Source: Fusarium oxysporum f. sp. lycopersici 4287
Taxonomy: Eukaryota; Ascomycota; Sordariomycetes; Hypocreales; Nectriaceae
DNA length: 64,000 nt
Assembly (NCBI RefSeq): GCF_000149955.1
Contig: NC_030987.1
Coordinates: 1,024,003-1,088,002, forward strand
Reading direction: 5' to 3'
This document shows, piece after piece, positions 11,374 through 24,357 of this stretch. Within the stretch, counting starts at the first letter, position 1. Each line of letters starts with the position of its first letter. The position numbers and the translations under genes were made by a program. A model generated the notes under the pieces. That model saw only the letters and a list, made by a program, of their open reading frames with translations, searched no databases and was not told the origin of the DNA.

Positions 11374-13447
11374 CACTCGAAGAAATAGGTAAGAGAACAC
11401 GACTAGGAAATAGTCTGATGCCAGACTACCGACGGCTCATGTGTTAGTTTTCAAGCTTATTTTCAGCTACGATTTCGGCTTGAGGTTTTGTTATCGTGAC
11501 AAGGATTGCACTTGTTCTCCACACACACACAAACACCCCTAGCTTCATCAGATGCCGGTTCCTGTCTGTCTCAATTCTCTTCTAGAAGGCATTTCTACCC
11601 ATTCACGAGGATGAGAAAAGGTTCTATACTTGTCTTGTGGCGCTGGGCTTACAGTAGTTCGTGAGGATGTAAATAACCGGGATGTTGTACCGATGCTAGG
11701 AACCGGGAGAGCAACAGACTTTTTTTCAGCCTCTTTGTACTGAAAACGGAGACAATCGTAAAGTCGAAAATGAGAATGATACAAGAGGGGCCGGGTGGTT
11801 CCGTGCCCACAGTTTCATTGCTGTCCGCTGGCCCGTTGAGAGAAAAAGATGGCACGTCGGTGATGCCACTTGATATTGGGTGCCCAAGTTTGTTTTCATT
11901 ACGTTTCGCTGACTCGATATTCGTGGGGCCCCGCGAGCCCGGGACTCAGGATTCTCCAGATTTTTATCTGGAGAGATTTCACCTTGTTTGCTGGAGCTTG
12001 CGGGGGAGCAGAGATCTTGACAGATGGATAGATCTGGGGAAATGCTGTAGCTAGGTAGGAGTTGAGTGAAGGCATTCGCAGAAATAATGTGCTGCAGATT
12101 TGGAGAAATACAGAGGTTGAATTGGGGTCTGGTATTAGACTCACTCTAGACTGCATACAGAACAATTCCGCATTCTCCATTCTCTTATCTCTGCCAGAGT
12201 TGCCATTCTCCAACCAAATTAGGCGTGGTCAGGGGTGTTACTGATAAGAAGACAGACTCAAGAGACCCATCTTCTTACAGGGTTTGTATCAGAGGACGGA
12301 CAGCAAGTCAGGTCAGTTCGGAATATCCCTCTAAGCTACAATCGACAAGCTTTTCCTTTTCTCCAATTCTCCTCTCTCGTTTGTACTTGAAAAGGAACAC
12401 ATCAATTGGGCACAATATCACTCACGTAATAATGACTCGCAATGAAATCGGCCATAGTCCGACCAGACCGGGATCATACACGCTTAAACCCATGCTTAAA
12501 ATTAACCTAAGTTAAGTTAACCCAAGCAGAAAAAACCGCGTGCAATTTTTCTACCATCTTCCCCCGCATTTCTCCTCTCGTTCCCTTTGACCTCGTGCCA
12601 CTGCAGAAGAGACTTTCTCTAGCGCGGTAGTTTTGCTTTGTTCTGCAAGTAACCGCCTTTTCGGTACCGAGTACCGCACCTGAACTTTCCCCACACGATG
12701 CTGAGCAAATGTGGTACGAAAGCCGCTGTATTTCATTACGTACGAGATGGACTTGACCTTGAACTTGTCTGGGGTAAGAACCTTGCATCGGAGCCGCGTG
12801 TGTTGGAGTGTTTGCGTGTTTGCTTCGGAGCGCGCTGGAGCTGGGCTGTTGGAGATGTTCTGATGATCTCGGGTAACGGTACTCGGTATAGCCGTTGGGA
12901 CTGAGCTAAGCTCGAGGGAAGGGCTCTGTAATGGGAGAAGAGGAGCCCAATGTCACTGTACGAATAGTCCGATTGTGTTTGATGATCATGGCTTATCAGA
13001 GAGGACTAGTTAGTATTGAGCGACTTTCTCTTCAACTTACACATTGCAAAGAACACTCTCTTTCATATGATCAACTCATAAGTCATCACTGTCAGTCTAT
13101 CAACCAAGCTTTAACCGCGGTGGATTCCCCCTTCTTGTCCCGTCTTGGCCACGCCGTGAAACTGCCTATCTCCCTCCCCTCATCCACAACCACTCTGATA
13201 ACCGTTGCCCGCAGTCCCCATACCAAAGAGACAAGGATCGGTCCCCAATTCTCGCTAAACCTGGTCTCGCCTGTCTTGGCAGCACCTCTAGCGCTCCCCC
13301 AAACACCACCGTAATCCTCCCTCAAGCCATCACTTACACGGAAATCCTACACTACACAATCGCTTGAAAAGGCCGAGTCATGGCTCCTCTGCTATTCCCC
13401 CACATAATGGCACTCTGTCGCCCGTACTTACCATTTTGAGACGATAC

Positions 13448-13460
13448 AACCGGCCCGGTT
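13448..13460. promoter_or_regulatory. Everted CCG repeat, copy 2
   Basis: AACCGGCCCGGTT is the exact reverse complement of copy 3 and lies about 475 bases upstream of the permease start codon. Confidence 0.4.
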
Positions 13461-13713
13461 GAGGTGAACTCGATCTCACCTCTCTGCTGGTTTAGATGAT
13501 CAGCAGTGTTTGACACGCCGTTGAATGCATTGCTTATCATGCCCCTGTACCTAAAAGCATATCCGTTACCGCGGTGGAGAGCTTTGCCTAGTGCTGCATA
13601 CCTTCTCACCTCCGTATGTCCAACATCGGGGAACTTGAGCTTTCTGGTATTAGGAATGCCATAGCTCTGCCTCCTTGTCATGTTAATCGACATGATGAGC
13701 TCCTCTTACAGAA

Positions 13714-13726
13714 AACCGGGCCGGTT
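13714..13726. promoter_or_regulatory. Everted CCG repeat, copy 3
   Basis: AACCGGGCCGGTT lies about 210 bases upstream of the permease start codon, a normal distance for an activator site in fungi. Confidence 0.4.
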
Positions 13727-13933
13727 GTCATGATCCATAATCTTGATCATGGTTACAGTCAACTTGATTCTTAAAGGGCGATCTCCCCCCCCCTCCCTAG
13801 TTGTTCTTATATCCAGGCTTGTGTCTCCACGACATTGCTCCCATAACCTCATCTCCATTCCACTAGGAGCCCTACTCTTGTAAGAGATTGAGTATTCAAG
13901 ACTGATCTCGTCTTTGTTAAACTACCCTTCACC

Positions 13934-15765
13934 ATGGGTTATCAAGAAGACCCCGAGTCAAAAGCCGTCGAGGCTCCCAACGTTTCAGACACTTCACCCG
14001 GTGTCTTGATCGATCACAACTCCGTCGATAGAGAATATGGCCGGACCGTACGAGGTCTCTCCCCTCGACATGTTCAGCTCATGGCCATCGGTGGCTCCAT
14101 CGGTACCGGTCTCTTCGTTGGTATCGGTGGTGTTCTCTCCTCTGCTGGTCCTCTGTCTGTCGTTCTCGGTTACTTGATCTGGGGTGTCTTCTTCGTCTGG
14201 CCTTGCAACTTGTGTGTTGCCGAGATGTGCTCGTATCTTCCTATCCGTGGTTCCATCTTTGAGCTTGCTGCCCGTTTCGTCGACCCTGCACTTGGTACGA
14301 TTCGCATACGATTAGTACAGAATTTCAGCTAATATGGAATAGGATTTGCTATGGGATGGACTTATTTCTACGCTGGTCTTATGCTTGTTTGTGTCGAATA
14401 CAGTGCTGTAGCAACACTGATGCAATATTGGGTTCCTGACATCAATCCTGCTGCTTGGGTTGCGATGGCCATGGTCGTTTGCGTCCTGCTCAACGTTGTT
14501 GCTGTTAAGTAAGTGCAAATCACTAAGCTTCAAATAAGGACATTCCTAACATGCTTTCTCAGGTACTATGGTGAGGCTGAATTCATCATGGCTTCTCTCA
14601 AGGTTATCCTCCTCTTCGGTCTCCTCTTCATCACTCTCATCACCATGTGCGGTGGCAACCCTAAGGGCGACGCATATGGATTCCGATACTGGAAGGGCGG
14701 CAAGGCTATGCAGCCCTACCACGCTGAGGGAGATCTTGGTAAATTCTGTGGCTGGTGGAAGGTTGTTCTCTACGCTGGTTTCACCATTGCTGGTCCCGAT
14801 ATGATCTCTCTGTCCTCCGGTGAGATCGCCAACCCTCGACGAACTATTCCCCGAGTCGCCAAGCTCATCTTCTACCGACTTGTTGGTTTCTACGTTCTTG
14901 GTGTATTGGCTGTTGGTATCATCTGCTCTTCTGATGACAAGCGTCTGCTCGGTGCTATTGAGAACAGCGCCGCTGGTGCTGCCGCTTCCCCCTGGGTCAT
15001 TGGCAGTAAGTCACATTTTCTCTTCAAACAGACAAACACGATACTAACAGACTTGCAGTTGAGAACCTTGGTATCCACGGTCTCCCCAGCTTGATCAACT
15101 TCCTCATCCTCACTTCCGGTCTCTCTTGTGGAAACGCCTACCTCTACTCTTCTTCTCGAACCCTCTACGGTCTTGCTCGCGATGGCCAGGCCCCTGCTTT
15201 CCTCATGAAGTGTAACAAGGCTGGTGTTCCCATGTACTGCGTCCTCACTGTCAGCGTCATCAGCTGCATCACCTTCCTCGTCGCTGGCGAGTCCTCCGTT
15301 ACCGTCTTCTTCTGGTTCGTCGACCTCACCACCACCGGTCTTATCGCCACCTACACCATGATGATCGTTGTCTTCATCGGTTGGTTCCGCGCTCGCAACG
15401 CTCAGGGCATGGACAAGTCTACCCTGCACTACATCGCTCCTTTCAACCCCTGGGCTGCCTACGTCGGTCTCTTCCTCGGTGTCACTGCCCTCCTCTTTAT
15501 CGGTTTCGACAAGTTCGAGCCTTGGAACACTCAGGGTTTCGTCACCAGCTACTTCTGCCACGCTTATGCTGCTATTCTGTTTGTTGCCTGGAAGGTCCTC
15601 AAGAAGACCAAGTTTGTCAACCCTGAGACAGCCGATCTTGTCAGTGGCAAGAAAGAGGTTGACGAGGAGTGCAAGCACTGGGAGGAGGGTGGTATTGAGG
15701 AGAACTACAAGCGTGAGCTTGCTGCCATGCCTTTCTGGAAGAGGTGCTGGGAGCGTATGTGGTAA
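13934..15765 (+). CDS. YAT-family amino-acid permease
   Basis: A 558-residue plasma-membrane amino-acid/proton symporter of the fungal YAT (APC) family. Exons: 13934-14294, 14343-14508, 14563-15005 and 15059-15765, with introns of 48, 54 and 53 nt. After a hydrophilic N-terminus, the family signature starts with RGLSPRHVQLMAIGGSIGTGLFVG (TM1 unwound segment), followed by about twelve hydrophobic segments. GPDMISLSSGEIANPRRTIP marks the TM6-loop region and the charged C-terminus ends FWKRCWERMW. Codons strongly prefer C in third position, suggesting high expression. The substrate cannot be read from sequence; general, Arg/Lys or Pro permeases all fit. The 5' flank carries two everted CCG repeats within 500 bases. 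Confidence 0.93.
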
Positions 15766-18700
15766 TCGGGAACGATATAGCTCGAAACTGCGCAGATGTC
15801 GTGATAGTCATCCAGGATATAGCTGGCAGTAATACTCCAAATACATGTTCATTTAAGTTATATTCCGTCCTTCAGTCGGTGATGTGATTTCGTATTTGAG
15901 CTGGCTCTGTCCTCGAACAATGTGCTCCAGCCCTCAGGCTTCTGTCTGTACGACATCTTTCTGGTGTTTAAGTTGTCGGCACTAGTTCGAGTGCCAGTGT
16001 CTATACAATTGAAGCTTTGACAAGAGCCGCACCTGGCCATAGGCAAGATACCCGAACTATTCCAACAAGAACAATTTAGCCTCAATAATTAATGTACTTG
16101 AGAGAAATTCTCCCAGGTCTCTTTTTGGCCGCTTGTCAACATGGTGTAGTTATCTACCAAGCTGCTCAAATCGATATCAGGACAGTGGTTACAGTGACTT
16201 GACAAACTCAGAAACTTCTTCTGCTTTCTGCATTTATAGTCGGGGTAAATTCGTGAACTGTTTATTCTCATAAAATCAGTCTTCTTAATCATGTACATAT
16301 TGGAAGAAGGTATTTATTGGTGGCCTGACTTGCAGAAATCATGGCAACCACCAAAACAGAATCCACCAAGGTATTGAACCAGAAGAGCCTTCTAGCATCA
16401 AGACATTCGCACAAGAGCAGTAAACCATAATCCAAAAGCGCCCACAACATTTGAGATATCGAAATCAAGAGTAATGGAAATGAGTGCACCGGCAAACCCG
16501 TTTTGGATGTATGCGAGAGATTACCATGACCTTTCTGCCTACCCTGCACCTCAGCGAGGTCTCTGAACTTCCAACATGCTGCTGACTTCTACAGACTGCA
16601 CAACTGACCACATCGATTCTTCACTGTATCATATACTATCATTCGTTGTCACAGACTTTCTTTGAGGGTTGGGGGTATCGCTATCAGAAACATAAAGATG
16701 CCCTTCCGGAACTGGTTGGCTTTGCGAGAAGGCAAGCGAAGATCGAATCGACCCATTGCAAAAAAGCAAACATGGGACGAAAACTGGTTGACGCATAAAC
16801 GAAACCAAACAATGTTCCAATACTACATACCGGACTCCATGGAATAAGAGAGGTGAATGCATGCAAGTGTCCCATTGGCCGTGTAACGGCGAAATGCAGA
16901 CTGTAAACGGACTCAACGAACGGATAGATAATTCGGCATTTGACAGCATTTGATATCTCACAAACACCATGAACAGTTGGCTCTAACATGTGGAGAGACG
17001 TTGCAATTGACGCAGCAGAGAAACAAAAAAGCAATTTATATGACTCCATCAAGTTGTCAGCTTTGTTTGATGCAGCCTCAACCAGCTCCATTTATCTCGG
17101 GATCCTATATATCCGAATATCACAGATCCTTCAGCAGCAGTAGGCTCAATGCAAAGACGGTGCAGTAATTAATCAAGGAATCTCGCAGCTCCAATTATTC
17201 GTTCGAAGCACAGATAGCCTAAGAAGCAAAAATAGGAAAACACTGGAGCTATCAAACACCGGGATGATGTTTCATGTGATATATATCGATTTCTTGCTCA
17301 CAAGGACAAGGCTGTGAGAGAAGAGGCAAAAAGGCGAAAGTTATAACCTGAAACCCACCAGAATAAGAAAAATAACCAGACGATCTGCTTATTTATTCGG
17401 GGAGACCGTTTGTTAACAGTAGGAGTTGGCCGAAGGAAACAAGGTCCTTGCTGCTCCCGCGTTTCAGGGGCCGGTCTTTTCGGAACGGTAGGGCCCGATA
17501 TGGGATATCGCTTGATGATGAGGATGGGAATAGACGTCAGAGGTTGAATGTAGAACAAACGGACGCCGAAGAATTGTGAATGCGTTTGTATCACACCTCA
17601 TTTAATGATTTATTGGCAATATACAGAATCGAACGATAATCAACATCAAGACAGAATAGTATGCCCCGGCTTTTGATTGCTCAGTCAATAGTCTTGACCT
17701 GCATGAGTCGCTAGCTGCGGGTTTACAGCATGGGGTGGCTGAAAGTGGCATTTCGGTGGACGAACTGTTGTTCACCACATCAGGCCTGGCGAAAAGAACG
17801 AAGGAAGAGCATCACTTGTCCAAGGTAGAGAATGAACGGACTGTGAATCTTGGTAGACGGACCATGAGGGAGTCTGGGATATAACACCCTGGCTCTCTGC
17901 CTTACCAGCATCATGACAGGCGACAGGCTAATTGATAACTGTGCTGTGCTGGGAGGCTGATGATTACGTTTGGTCATCAAATGAATGATGAAGCTCATTG
18001 CATTGTGATAAATCACGATGGACAAGACCGCCTCCACCGCTAGGGAAATTTCCGGTATGACGCCGGCAATGCTGTGAGAAGTCAGAAAAACGAGTCATGT
18101 TGTGCTGTAAGCCCAGGGGCAAAAAAAGCTTGGGATACGAAGAAGAATCTCACGATAGCTTAGCTTTCAGTAGCAGAGAAGAAAAAAGGGAGAAGCTACT
18201 GGTCTGTGAGCTATCCGCCTCTGAAGGGAAAACCTCCGTCGTTAATTTAGCGCTGGTGTTGGTTGTGTTTCTAGCAGGCAATAAACCGGCCAAGATTCCA
18301 GTCTCTGATAGACAATGGAGTCTTGCTCTTCTTCTTTGAGGTTTGTCCACTGTTTTCGTTACATTGGATAGAGGTGTAGGTGCGTTACCCGACGAGATTC
18401 GGCTGATTGACACCAAGGATTGAGAAAATCCCTTGGCTCAGCCAAGCTAGGCCACGTAGAATTAATTGCTGACGATTAATGATGCTCAACTTTGAGCTGA
18501 ACAAGACGAGGATTTTCATTAGTAGACTGTAGCCGCCATCTCCGCTGATGCGCAACCGAGAAGCATGGACCTAGATGAGGTAGTATCGTGTAAAGAGATC
18601 TACAGTTGAAATGTATTGCTATGGAGATTTGGAAGGGATGATATAAACAAAAAAAAAAAAAAACTCCATAGAGATGTTCTATCGTAAACGTGAAAAGGGG

Positions 18701-21700
18701 AGGCTGTGAGGCTCCGGATGACATTCCCGTGCCGCACTATGTGAAGCACGGCGCACCGATGTGTCTTTGTATTTCGGGAGCCGAACTGAAGGCAAACATG
18801 TGGAAGCATGAACCAAGAACTAGAACAGCTAGCAAGATAAAATGGTAGCTATTTGCTCTATGTGGAATGCGTTTGGAACATTCGTGAAACCAAACCGTCA
18901 AATGTGCACGGCCTGAATCATCTGATAACATTCAATATCACAAGATTTGAAGATGGACAACACCTGGTGGTGAGCTGGAACCCGAACGTGTGGATTGACA
19001 ATTACTCAATCATAATATCCTTACAGCCCAGCCGAGATTGACAGCTACGTTGATCACCCCAAAGAGGAAGATCTGGGGGACCTCGTGATAGCTGGGCCAA
19101 GGCCTCCATAACAAGAGCACGCAAGCATCTCGTCAAGCAAATATCCACCAGTCAGTGCCACGGACCTCGCTAGTGAATTCAATCACATCCCTCCCTGTGC
19201 TCCGTCATAGGTACGGATAGTCATAGTTAGTCATATGCATGCCATCCCTTCCATCGCTTCCGCTCCCACCACCAACCGAACGCTTCAGGTAGAACACAAG
19301 GCACAGGGGGAGCTCGGAGCTCACAAGCAAAAAAAAACTTACCTCATGGGATGGTCTTCGGCTTTGAGTTAACATGTGAATCAAGCTTTTGAACTCAATT
19401 GTACCTGCAGAAAGTGAATTCGCCTTTTCTCCCAGGCTTCCTTTTCTAGTTGATGAGAATTTCTGCAAGGATCTAATGTTAAACAAGGGGTGATGAACGA
19501 CAAGAGGAAGGAGATCGTCACCGGATCTGAGAAGAAGCAAAGTTGGACAGCCACGATTGGATTGGTTAGATCCCCTGATTAACCAGTCTTGGTATGGGAT
19601 CAGTTCTTCTTCTGCTTCTGGCTTCTTGCTTCTTGTTCCTGGATTTTTTCCCCTTCTCTTTCTTGCTTCCTTTCCGCACTGCACCGCCACTTCATCACAG
19701 CTCAAGCTTCAATAACTGATGAACCTTGACCGTTGGACGGCCTGCGCTCAGACAATGCGCTGCAGTAGCTGAATGAAGCAGGACTTGTTCGTCCAATAGA
19801 ACAACACGAGCCCTGGTTATTACAGCGGACTTTAAGACATCTTCAGCGGCCTCAACAGTCTTCAGCGCCCTGCTTGTTCAGCGTAGGGGGAGCAGCGGGG
19901 AGCAGATTCTCTACTGCAAGGGTCCATTTCTTTTTTTCTCCCATTCTTCCCAGAAGCCAGGGCATGGCTAACTTAGCACGGTCTTTCATAGCGTGCCCGA
20001 TGGACCCGCGCTGGCCTCACGCCGTCTCTGGAGCTTGTGTTCTCTCACGGGGGGACCCCTGGACATGAAAGGGAGGGGAGCGTTTGGCTCACCACCGTCA
20101 CCACCATTCGGCACAATCTAGCAGTCCAAACGGTAAATCCTTGTCCATTTTCTGTTTGAATGCAGAAGGGAAAGATGAGATGAGTTGGTTGAGTCGAGTT
20201 GAATTACAGATGAAAACGGCAGAATGAATTGCCGGCGGTAATTGTAGCCAAGGCTACCACTCTGTGCCACTCTGTGGGTGCAAATAACCAATTCAGGCCT
20301 TCACTGGGGAACTTGATTGGACGGGGTGGTTAAGGGGATCGGAAAGATCGAACAGCAATGGAAGGCTTCTCTGCAAGGCACAGATGATGATAATAACAAG
20401 GTCCCTTATACGTGCCGCGCTATAGGGGAGTCGGAGCCAAATTGCTATTCGTAAATTGAGTCTCCAGCGACTGACCTCAGCTCCATACAACACCGCTAGT
20501 CATTCTTTGGGAAGACCTACCCAATCCCGTGAGCCTTTGGGGGAAAAGCCATGACTCTCTTTTGACTTTTTGACTTTGTATTGAGCAAATGATGGCGGGG
20601 GTCTTGGCCGGGTTTGGCTCTAGCTGGCCACTATTTGCAGGTGGTGTTTATGCTTTAGCTGACACTGGACCTCTCTGAATGGGTGAATTGGACGGAGAAG
20701 GAGTACATATTTGAGGGTGATTTGCATTTTGTTTGTACGTATTCGCGCCACCAGAAGCTGTAGTTATGGGTTACGGTAATACCTAACAAGCCATTCTTTC
20801 TCTTTTGCTCTGATCTTCTTGTGATACTATTATTACGATTCTCTCGTGCCAAGTCAACCCCTGTTGTCGACGCACTCCTCAGTTCATGCTCTTTCTTCCA
20901 CCTGACAAGACGGACAAGACGGACAGTGGAGGCTCAATCAGGTCGGTTAGATCTCTCTCATTTGCCCTCTCGCGTGCTGGTGGAGAGTCTTTCCAGGTTG
21001 TGATCGCTCGCTCGGGCGGGGGTCTAAGCAGATTGCGACCGGGGATTGAATTAAAGACAGAGAGAAAGTCTTCACTCTTCAGGCTCTTCTTGATCATCAT
21101 CTCACACCCTCCCCCTCTTAGCGCACGCCTCTGCAACTCTTACACCCCCATAATACCCATGTCAAGCCAGATCCAAGTCTGCTGAACCCACCTACATTCA
21201 CCGTCCCTATTCATCTCGACGTCTTCTTATTCCTCTGATCCCCTCCAACTCTTTCCCCCTCCTATACTGTTATTCAATATCGTTAACGGTCGTTCGTTCC
21301 ATTTAGCGGGAACTCTGTGAGGGGAAGATACGCAGCAAAGCGAGATTGATATCGCACGGCAGATCGAATATACCATAACGAATCCCTGGCTCGATATGGC
21401 ACGCCAATAAGACTAGTCTGGAAAACACCAAAAGACGAGGCGACTTCTTAATATTATCTAGCAGCGTCCCATCGGCAAATCGGTTGCGATCGACGACTAA
21501 TGTATTCCGGGATTGCTATCTACCGCGATAATATTTAGAACCCACGAACCGCCTCCCTGGCAGCAAATTATCAAACTCCCAGTTAACTCTCCAACGACAC
21601 CGCTCTTCTCCCACATGTTGGGCGAAAGACAGTTGACCTTGCGTTGACGAGAGAATCCCCACCGGGGGATAATATTCAATCTGGCGACGGAAGACAGGAC

Positions 21701-21725
21701 ATAACCGAGAGACGTCGCCGGAATC
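15766..21725. other. 6-kb gene-free stretch
   Basis: No coding gene was recognised over about 6 kb; ORFs of up to 166 codons (for example minus strand 19205-19705) are low-complexity or lack family features. CT-rich tracts near 19600-19680 and 21100-21260 resemble fungal promoter/leader sequence. The last part must contain the promoter and leader of the gene starting at 21726. A 15-A run is at 18649-18663. No tRNA-like or rRNA-like sequence was found by eye. Confidence 0.5.
18649..18663. repeat. Poly(A) tract
   Basis: An uninterrupted run of 15 A residues in the gene-free stretch. No poly-A-tailed retroelement body was recognised beside it. Confidence 0.8.
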
Positions 21726-24357
21726 ATGGGCAAGTTTGCATTCCCAGGCCGCAAGAAGCAGCCTCCAAAGGTGACCGTCACCGCACCGCCCATGAGCAAA
21801 GCTCAAAAGATTCTCGGATCGTCAGCTCTCAACATCGACGCTCCTCAGCAATGGGACAATTTCTCCAGCTCAAAGGTCAACCTGGCGGCACCTGGCGCTC
21901 CTGAGACATCTCAGGCGCAGCCGAGCCACGGCCATGGCCATGGCTCTCCTGTGAGACATGATCGTGGAATGCGGGAATGGGGAGATGAGTCCGAGATCGT
22001 GCCGCGGCAATTCAGAGTCAATGGAGCGCCTACCGATGAGTATGACGAGGATATGTCTGACATGACTAGCATTCTCCGGAAACGACAGTCTTCTTCGACA
22101 CTTCATTCTTGGTATGACAAGACTAAGCAACCCCTCGCCATATCCCAGCAGACGTCAGCTTCAGCTATGGCGAAAGGACTACCGTCAAAAGCGGAAAGAA
22201 TGCTGGATATGGAGAACTCCATTGCGGAGGCGAAGCTAAGGAAAAAGAAGCCTGCAAAACTGGATTTGTCTCACTTGATGGGGCGATCTCGAGGCAAGAA
22301 NNNNNNNNNNNNNNNNNNNNNNNNNNNNNNNNNNNNNNNNNNNNNNNNNNNNNNNNNNNNNNNNNNNNNNNNNNNNNNNNNNNNNNNNNNNNNNNNNNNN
22401 NNNNNNNNNNNNNNNNNNNNNNNNNNNNNNNNNNNNNNNNNNNNNNNNNNNNNNNNNNNNNNNNNNNNNNNNNNNNNNNNNNNNNNNNNNNNNNNNNNNN
22501 NNNNNNNNNNNNNNNNNNNNNNNNNNNNNNNNNNNNNNNNNNNNCAAAGACAGGCGAGAGCACATCGCAGACAGCACACCACCTAAATGGGCTACCTAAC
22601 CTCTACGAGCATTACGAGCAAATGTCTTTCGCTCAATCGCTGACGATGAGTTGGATGCGCCGGATCCGGTAGAAAAGACCGTGAAGAAGTCTAAATCCAA
22701 AGATTTGCTTCAACTCAAACCCACTGTTTCTCATCAAAGCAAGCATGAGTATCGACCCATACCACCGGCTCATGACGAGCAAATCATTTCACAATACGCT
22801 AAACGCAATTTACCTCAAACACCCCAAGCTATCCTGGCCAGCAAACCTGGTCAATCTTCACCTACAGACTGCGCTGCTAGTGTTTCTAGTAGACACACGA
22901 GGACGTCTAAGGCTTCGAAGCGCACCAGTAGGAGTTTCCAAGAGTCTGATCTTCAGGAAAAGAGTGTTCTATCACTCTCTTCTGACTCCGAAGATGATGT
23001 TTACATTGAGCCATCTTCAAAGGGCCCTGCATCGATTCCAGAGTATGCGACATCGGAAGCTGGATCTTCTATCGACTTCCGCCCAAGCACCGCACGAACT
23101 AGCTCAAGTGCCGATAACAGCTCAAAGCGACTCAGCAGATCGAGCAAGCGAACATCGAACTCCAACAATTATCTGACCATCCCCAACGGCCACCATCGAA
23201 ATCCTGTCGTGACTCCGCGGACCAGCTCCCTTTCCGGGAGCTCGACAAACACGATTCAGGAGGGCACCGCCGGACAATCACCATCACAAAGCTTATCCAG
23301 CTCATCAGCAAACACATCGAATACATGGCAAAGCAAGCCAAGCTTCAACTCTCAAGAAGCCAAGGTTGTCGCCTTGTATCCCGACCAGAGACGTTCAGAT
23401 TCTACTGATTCCGAGCAAGATAAGGAAGTGGATTCTGAGAACGATCCTGAACCAGAGCTCGACTTCCTTCCTGCGATGAGATACGTTCCCCATGAATCTA
23501 TCTCTACCAACGCTGATGCGCCCACGCCCCCCCTGAGTCCAAGCTCCGTCGACTTCTACATTCGCTCTGCCCACTCTTCTGTCGATGGCAAGGGAAGCCA
23601 TAACCGCTTCATGGCTGTTACTCGCCAGGAGGAGATGCTTCTGGCCGCCCTCCGCCACAAGCGACAGATCATGCGCGGTTCTATCCTTTCTGAGATGGAA
23701 GAGAACAGCCGAAACGAGAAGGCCAATCATAAGGGCCACCAGTCGAAGCCCTCCGAGGCCACCATCACCGAAGAGACCTTCGATCTTGACTTGGATTTCC
23801 CTGCTCCTCCTACCTTCAAAGATAAGACCACAGTTGCTGCTGATGGCACCACGGTTATCGACTTGAGCCACCAAAATTGGTCTGGCAAATCTGAAGCCAC
23901 CACTTCTACTCATCACTCTAATAAAAAGGTTCATGAGCCTAAACCTCATAACAATGATCACCATCAGCGCGAGCGTATTCTTCTCTATATCGACAAGGGT
24001 CTTGCTGCAGAGCACTCCATCGAGGATGCTGAGCCCAGTCCTGATCTGAGCGACTTTTACGACTACGAATTCGAAGACGAATCTGAGGGTTTAGAGGTTG
24101 TCCCTGAGGTTGTCATGTACACCCAGCAGCGTCGCCACAGCGAGCGAAAGGAGCGTCAGTCAGTTGTCAAGCGTCGAACGAGCCGATCGCGTCAACGAAG
24201 CCCTCAGCCTCATAGCGAGAATCTCGAGGTTGGTGTTCCCCGACCCGACAGCCCCATCTCCCCTGATGCTCTTTCTACTGTGGCCCCTCGAGTCAACAAG
24301 AAGATGGCTCGCCTGAGTGCTGTTGGACCCCCTGCGAAATGGGGGTTTGAGGACTAG
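21726..24357 (+). CDS. Long disordered Ser-rich protein, interrupted by assembly gap
   Basis: One gene appears to span 21726-22300, the N run 22301-22544, and about 22547-24357. It starts MGKFAFPGRKKQPPKVTV and ends KWGFED. It is hydrophilic and Ser/Lys/Glu-rich, with acidic patches, basic RSSKRTS-type patches and a helical, charged segment after the middle (TRQEEMLLAALRHKRQIM). No known domain was recognised. After the gap, the frame beginning at 22547 reads plausible protein (GLPNLYEHYEQMSF) but the long downstream frame is entered only if one T is added to the TTT at 22627-22629. The downstream frame itself has a stop at 22597-22599. The gap length makes the true frame relation uncertain. 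This is probably a conserved fungal protein of unknown function, with no evidence for two genes. Confidence 0.6.
22301..22544. other. Assembly gap (244 N)
   Basis: A run of 244 undetermined bases inside the coding region of the disordered protein. ORFs bridging it are artefacts. Confidence 0.99.

Larger units (their letters stand above)
10647..13933. other. Long intergenic region upstream of permease
   Basis: This 3.3-kb stretch holds only scattered short ORFs with no recognisable product. It carries three copies of an everted CCG-N3-CGG palindrome, listed separately, plus an (AC)n-type tract near 11521-11535 and CT-rich sequence just upstream of the permease. It is likely a large promoter/regulatory region for the permease and the 3' region of the HFCD gene. 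Confidence 0.5.

Noticed and set aside
19205..19705. 166-codon minus-strand ORF
   Set aside because: Composition follows CT/GA-rich low-complexity DNA, with no domain, no intron-supported extension and no family resemblance.
22236..22586. ORFs that bridge the first N run
   Set aside because: They exist only because N codons are not read as stops.
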